Shown here: positions 62,600 to 64,000 of the stretch, piece by piece
Numbering within the stretch: the first letter of the stretch is position 1
Layout of the letters: the number at the start of each line of letters is the position of its first letter
Source: Asticcacaulis machinosus
Lineage (GTDB): Bacteria; Pseudomonadota; Alphaproteobacteria; Caulobacterales; Caulobacteraceae
Length of the DNA stretch: 64,000 bases
NCBI RefSeq assembly: GCF_028550435.1
Contig: NZ_JAQQKV010000002.1
Span: 558,001-622,000 of the forward strand
Direction of reading: 5' to 3'
The notes under the pieces: model-generated
The model's input: the letters and a program-made list of their open reading frames with translations, nothing else
The model's database searches: none
What the model was told of the DNA's origin: nothing
Translations under genes and position numbers: made by a program

Positions 62600-63361
62600 A
62601 TGAAGATACTGTTCAGCAATCTCGGCTATGCCACCGGCATCAGCGGCAGTCTGTATCACCATGTCACGCGCGCCTATCGCCACCTGTATCAACCGCCCGC
62701 CCAGCAACGCCGGGTTCTGGCGCAGTTCCGCCAGATCATGGACATTCACACGCCCGATCTGTGTTGTCTGGTCGAGGTCGATCGCGGCTCACTGCATTCG
62801 GGCTTTTTCAACCAGATTAAAGCCCTGCAATGTGGGCGTTACGAAACCTTCGATATCGCTGACAAATATGGCGAGACGAGCGCCGTTTCACGCCTGCCCT
62901 TTCATGATGGCAAGAGCAACGGCTTTCTGGCGAACGCACCGCTTGCGTTTTCACGGCTTTATTTCCGCAATGGCACCAAACGCCTGATCTACCGTATTGA
63001 GGCCATTAATGGTGTTACGGTTCTGTTCGCCCATTTTTCACTAAAAGCCGCCGTCCGGCAGAACCAGTTCGATGAGATTACCGAACTGGTGGATGACATC
63101 GGTGGCGAGGTTATCGTGCTGGGCGATTTCAACACACTTAACGGACTGGGCGAACTCGACAGCCTGTTGGCACGCGACAGATTACGGCTGCTGAACCGGC
63201 GTGATGAAGCCACCTTCACCTTCCATCAGTGGCGGCATACGCTCGATCTGTGCCTGTATACGCCGGGGCTGGAAAACCGTCTGGCGCTTGAAATTATCCC
63301 ACAGCCCTTTTCCGATCACGCCGGTCTTCTGGTCAGTCTTGATCAGGCGGCCGCCTTGTGA
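62600..63361 (+). CDS. Endonuclease/exonuclease/phosphatase family protein
   Basis: A 253-residue EEP-fold protein. Catalytic residues are visible in CCLVEVDRGSLHSG, the GDFNTL motif and the C-terminal SDHAGLLVSL. No signal peptide. Its start directly follows the PLD stop. The PLD-EEP pair occurs in other bacteria, where the EEP protein may be YbhP-like next to ClsB; this supports a membrane-lipid role rather than DNA repair. Its last 19 bp overlap the nagA 3' end. Confidence 0.87.
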   Translation: MKILFSNLGYATGISGSLYHHVTRAYRHLYQPPAQQRRVLAQFRQIMDIHTPDLCCLVEVDRGSLHSGFFNQIKALQCGRYETFDIADKYGETSAVSRLPFHDGKSNGFLANAPLAFSRLYFRNGTKRLIYRIEAINGVTVLFAHFSLKAAVRQNQFDEITELVDDIGGEVIVLGDFNTLNGLGELDSLLARDRLRLLNRRDEATFTFHQWRHTLDLCLYTPGLENRLALEIIPQPFSDHAGLLVSLDQAAAL

Positions 63362-64000
63362 CCTTCGATACCGATTCCGCCCTGCCAGGAGGCTTTGAGG
63401 TTGAGTTCATGGTCCAGCCAGACGAGGTTGGCGTTGTGGCCGGGGGCGATAGTGCCGTAGTGGGCGTCAAGGCCGAGGAAGCGGGCGGGGGCGGTTGAGG
63501 CCATTACAGCGGCTTCTTCAAGCGTCAAGCCAACCATCTCCACGGCGTTTTTGACGGCGGTGGCCATGTCAAGGTCAGAGCCCGCCAGCGTACCGTCGGG
63601 GCCGACACAGACGCCGTTCTCGACGCGGATCAGCTTATCCTGCAGCATAAAGGTCTTGGTCTTTGAACCGACGGTGGGCATGGCGTCTGTGACGATCATG
63701 AACCGGTCGTGAGGGCGGCAGCGCACGGCGATTTTGAGTGCTACCGGATCGACATGGCGGCCATCAATGATCAGGCCGCAATAGACGCTCTGGTTCTCAA
63801 GGGCGGCCCCGACCACGCCGGGGGCACGGTGCGTGAACGGCGACATGGCGTTAAACAGGTGGGTGATGCCGGTGACGCCTTCGTCAAAGGCCCGCGCCAT
63901 GCGGCCATAGCTGGCATCGGTGTGACCGCCCGCCAGTATAACACCGGCAGATACCAGCGCGCGGATATCGTCCGACGTCGCGGTTTCCGGCGCCAGCGTC
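63343..64000 (-). CDS. nagA: N-acetylglucosamine-6-phosphate deacetylase, C-terminal part
   Basis: About 218 C-terminal residues, open to the right edge; the N-terminus lies outside. Metal-site and substrate motifs: LAGGHTDASYGRMARAFDEG, ITHLFNAMSPFTHR, GLIIDGRHVDPVA, the catalytic Asp in VTDAMPTVG and LAGSDLDMATAV. It converts GlcNAc-6-phosphate to glucosamine-6-phosphate, feeding the pool also made by GlmS. The start of the gene cannot be judged. Convergent with, and overlapping, the EEP gene. Confidence 0.94.
   Translation of the reverse strand, partial: TLAPETATSDDIRALVSAGVILAGGHTDASYGRMARAFDEGVTGITHLFNAMSPFTHRAPGVVGAALENQSVYCGLIIDGRHVDPVALKIAVRCRPHDRFMIVTDAMPTVGSKTKTFMLQDKLIRVENGVCVGPDGTLAGSDLDMATAVKNAVEMVGLTLEEAAVMASTAPARFLGLDAHYGTIAPGHNANLVWLDHELNLKASWQGGIGIEGHKAAA

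Noticed and set aside
1-64000. CRISPR arrays, tRNA/rRNA genes, insertion sequences, prophage
   Set aside because: No regular spaced repeats, cloverleaf sequences, transposase or phage structural genes seen in any intergenic region or coding frame.

Overview
The window reads as a stretch of chromosome from an alphaproteobacterium of the Caulobacteraceae, most likely Asticcacaulis or a close relative. Reasons: moderate-to-high GC by eye (not computed), housekeeping genes of alphaproteobacterial type (ubiE-ubiB, coaBC-dut, hrcA-grpE, rdgB-hemW), a DUF1501 protein tail, a TonB-dependent receptor paired with a TPR-sulfotransferase, and short palindromic intergenic repeats. Genus assignment is inference; there is no rRNA and I see no tRNA. 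Nothing looks like prophage, integrase, insertion sequence or CRISPR.

Layout. 1-8.5 kb: end of a DUF1501 gene, a mini flagellar-rod-like protein, the periplasmic defence pair pbpC/alpha-2-macroglobulin (minus strand) and a short response regulator. 8.5-21.4 kb: housekeeping core: ubiE-ubiB (ubiquinone), yraN-rsmI-small membrane gene-hemW-rdgB, a DUF2975/HTH pair, rph divergent from hrcA-grpE, dut-coaBC, and a lipoprotein with a toxin-like domain. 21.5-28.5 kb: glmM (with an unusual N-terminal HTH) divergent from glmS, an AlaC-like aminotransferase, a small unknown gene and a glycosyltransferase. 28.5-38 kb: dapB, dnaK-dnaJ, a Tat-exported dienelactone hydrolase, an acyltransferase, and ffh-rpsP-rimM. 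38-46.2 kb: accessory transport and regulation: TetR plus an outer-membrane factor/EmrA/EmrB tripartite pump with two identical operators, an SDR/LysR divergent pair and a Bcr/CflA exporter. 46.5-52.3 kb: a three-gene phosphorelay (CHASE3-PAS kinase, Rcp1-like regulator, REC-kinase-REC hybrid) followed upstream by four small envelope/stress genes (entericidin-like, a two-helix membrane protein, DUF883, CsbD). 52.4-57.7 kb: redox genes (glutathionyl-hydroquinone reductase, azoreductase, pirin, LysR) and the TPR-sulfotransferase. 57.8-64 kb: the TonB receptor, a PP2C-like phosphatase, a phospholipase-D family protein, an endonuclease/exonuclease/phosphatase family protein and the C-terminal part of nagA.

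How it works together: most genes are core metabolism, envelope synthesis and proteostasis. Amino-sugar flow is represented by glmM, glmS and nagA. HrcA, GrpE, DnaK and DnaJ form the heat-shock set, with two sigma-32-like promoters proposed. The accessory third (38-58 kb) is sensing and xenobiotic/oxidant defence.

I did not find a clear, wholly new multi-gene system. The observations most worth testing are the in-frame HTH-GlmM fusion facing glmS across a region with two TTGCAA sites, the inner-membrane lipoprotein carrying what looks like a BECR-type ribonuclease domain, the phosphorelay, and a family of composite palindromic repeats, one of which supplies the ribosome binding site of pbpC.
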